The notes beneath the pieces are model-generated. The model did no database searches, was not told where the DNA came from, and saw only the letters and a program-made list of their open reading frames with translations. Of a DNA stretch of 6,872 nt, positions 6,380 through 6,872 are shown one piece after another. A program made the translations under genes and the position numbers. The DNA is from Clostridia bacterium (GTDB lineage: Bacteria; Bacillota; Clostridia; Oscillospirales; Acutalibacteraceae): positions 1 through 6,872 of the forward strand of contig JAFSBS010000332.1 in the NCBI GenBank assembly GCA_017437165.1. The letters run 5' to 3'. The first letter of the stretch is position 1; each line of letters starts with the position of its first letter.

Positions 6380-6872
6380 ATGAAATGTTTAGTTATAAAT
6401 TATAAAAACACGGTGTTCATTCTTGCAATAATAGCTCTACTCTTTATTTCGGGAATTTCTTTTGCTTTCAGCATAGCAATAACAAGTGATAACCCAATAA
6501 GGCGCTTACCGATTTACTGCGTTGAAACAAGTGAAAAGAAAATTTCAATAACCTTTGACGCCGCCTGGAGTGCAGCGGATACAGACGAAATTATTGAAAT
6601 CTTAAATGAGTATAATGCGAAGGCAACAATTTTTGTTCTCGGTACATGGGTTGACGATAATCCTGAAGCGGTTAAAAAATTCTATGACAATGGTCACGAA
6701 ATAGCAAACCACTCTGACACTCATAAATTATTCAGCAAAGTGTCAAGAGAAGAAATTATAAAAGAAATTGAAGAATGCAACAAAAAAATAGAAGCAGTTA
6801 CAGGTGAAGAAGTAAAACTCGTAAGAGCACCATCTGGCGACTACGACAACAAATCAATAGGAATTGCCGAAA
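6380..6872 (+). CDS. PdaB-like polysaccharide deacetylase (CE4/NodB fold), N-terminal part, cut by window edge
   Basis: There are 164 complete codons visible, open to the right edge. Residues 11-35 are a hydrophobic helix after Lys9, so the protein is a membrane-anchored or secreted N-acetyl-sugar deacetylase of the NodB homology family (PF01522), probably acting on peptidoglycan. Motif 1 is ITFDAAW (57-63), motif 2 is HSDTH (111-115) with the two metal-ligand histidines, and motif 3 is RAPSGDYD (149-156). The lead-in PIYCVETSEKKISITFD resembles PdaB-type sporulation deacetylases, and from memory PdaB-like proteins also lack the second Asp of TFDDG. Here that position is Ala61, so the usual Asp metal ligand is missing while catalytic Asp60 remains. 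The ATG abuts the T-tract of the preceding terminator. A downstream start would destroy the membrane helix. No clear sigma-A promoter is visible upstream. A role in spore cortex or cell-wall modification is inferred from the family. Confidence 0.85.
   Translation, partial: MKCLVINYKNTVFILAIIALLFISGISFAFSIAITSDNPIRRLPIYCVETSEKKISITFDAAWSAADTDEIIEILNEYNAKATIFVLGTWVDDNPEAVKKFYDNGHEIANHSDTHKLFSKVSREEIIKEIEECNKKIEAVTGEEVKLVRAPSGDYDNKSIGIAE

Noticed and set aside
1..6872. Mobile elements, CRISPR arrays, tRNA or rRNA genes, phage attachment sites
   Set aside because: I saw no regularly spaced repeats, cloverleaf-like segments, transposase motifs or terminal inverted repeats; the only clear repeats are the promoter-region ones at 3364-3463.

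Overview
The window looks like chromosomal DNA of a low-GC, Gram-positive, endospore-lineage anaerobe, most likely a gut-type member of the Clostridia. The evidence is AT-rich coding sequence dominated by AAA, GAA and ATT/ATA codons, strong Shine-Dalgarno sites, near-consensus sigma-A promoters, a Cys-type sulfatase and a PdaB-like polysaccharide deacetylase. The species cannot be named from this sequence alone. Both edges cut through genes.

The left half is read on the minus strand from one promoter near 3392-3420: a sulfatase (2030-3352), then asparaginyl-tRNA synthetase asnS (593-1987), then the N-terminal 187 residues of an aspartate-aminotransferase-like enzyme that runs off the left edge (1-561). 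Gaps of 42 and 31 bases, with no visible terminator, suggest one transcript. The asnS/aminotransferase pairing recalls aspB-asnS of Bacillus subtilis, but here the aminotransferase seems to belong to a different fold-type I subfamily and lies downstream of asnS. The leftmost ~180 bases have a distinctly higher GC content and different codon use from the rest of the same gene.

The right half is read on the plus strand from a divergent promoter at 3438-3466. An HI0933/BaiN-family flavoprotein (3498-4733) overlaps by 4 bases a second flavoprotein of the COG2509 type (4730-6325), so the two are probably translationally coupled. A strong intrinsic terminator (6341-6379) closes this unit. Directly after its T-tract begins a membrane-anchored PdaB-like polysaccharide deacetylase (6380 to the right edge), whose ribosome binding site lies inside the 3' arm of the terminator hairpin.

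The densest non-coding signal is the 145-base divergent control region (3353-3497). It holds two back-to-back sigma-A promoters, an 11-bp perfect inverted repeat bracketing the sulfatase -10 box, and a 23+20 bp imperfect tandem duplication that supplies the -35 and most of the -10 of the flavoprotein promoter. The longest open frames of both flanking genes begin at TTG codons inside these promoters; the supported starts are TTG at 3352 (minus) and ATG at 3498 (plus). No mobile element, CRISPR array, tRNA or rRNA was seen. I see no clear new defence or metabolic system. The best candidates for undescribed biology are the coupled flavoprotein pair, the architecture of the divergent promoter, and the terminator that doubles as a ribosome-binding-site hairpin.
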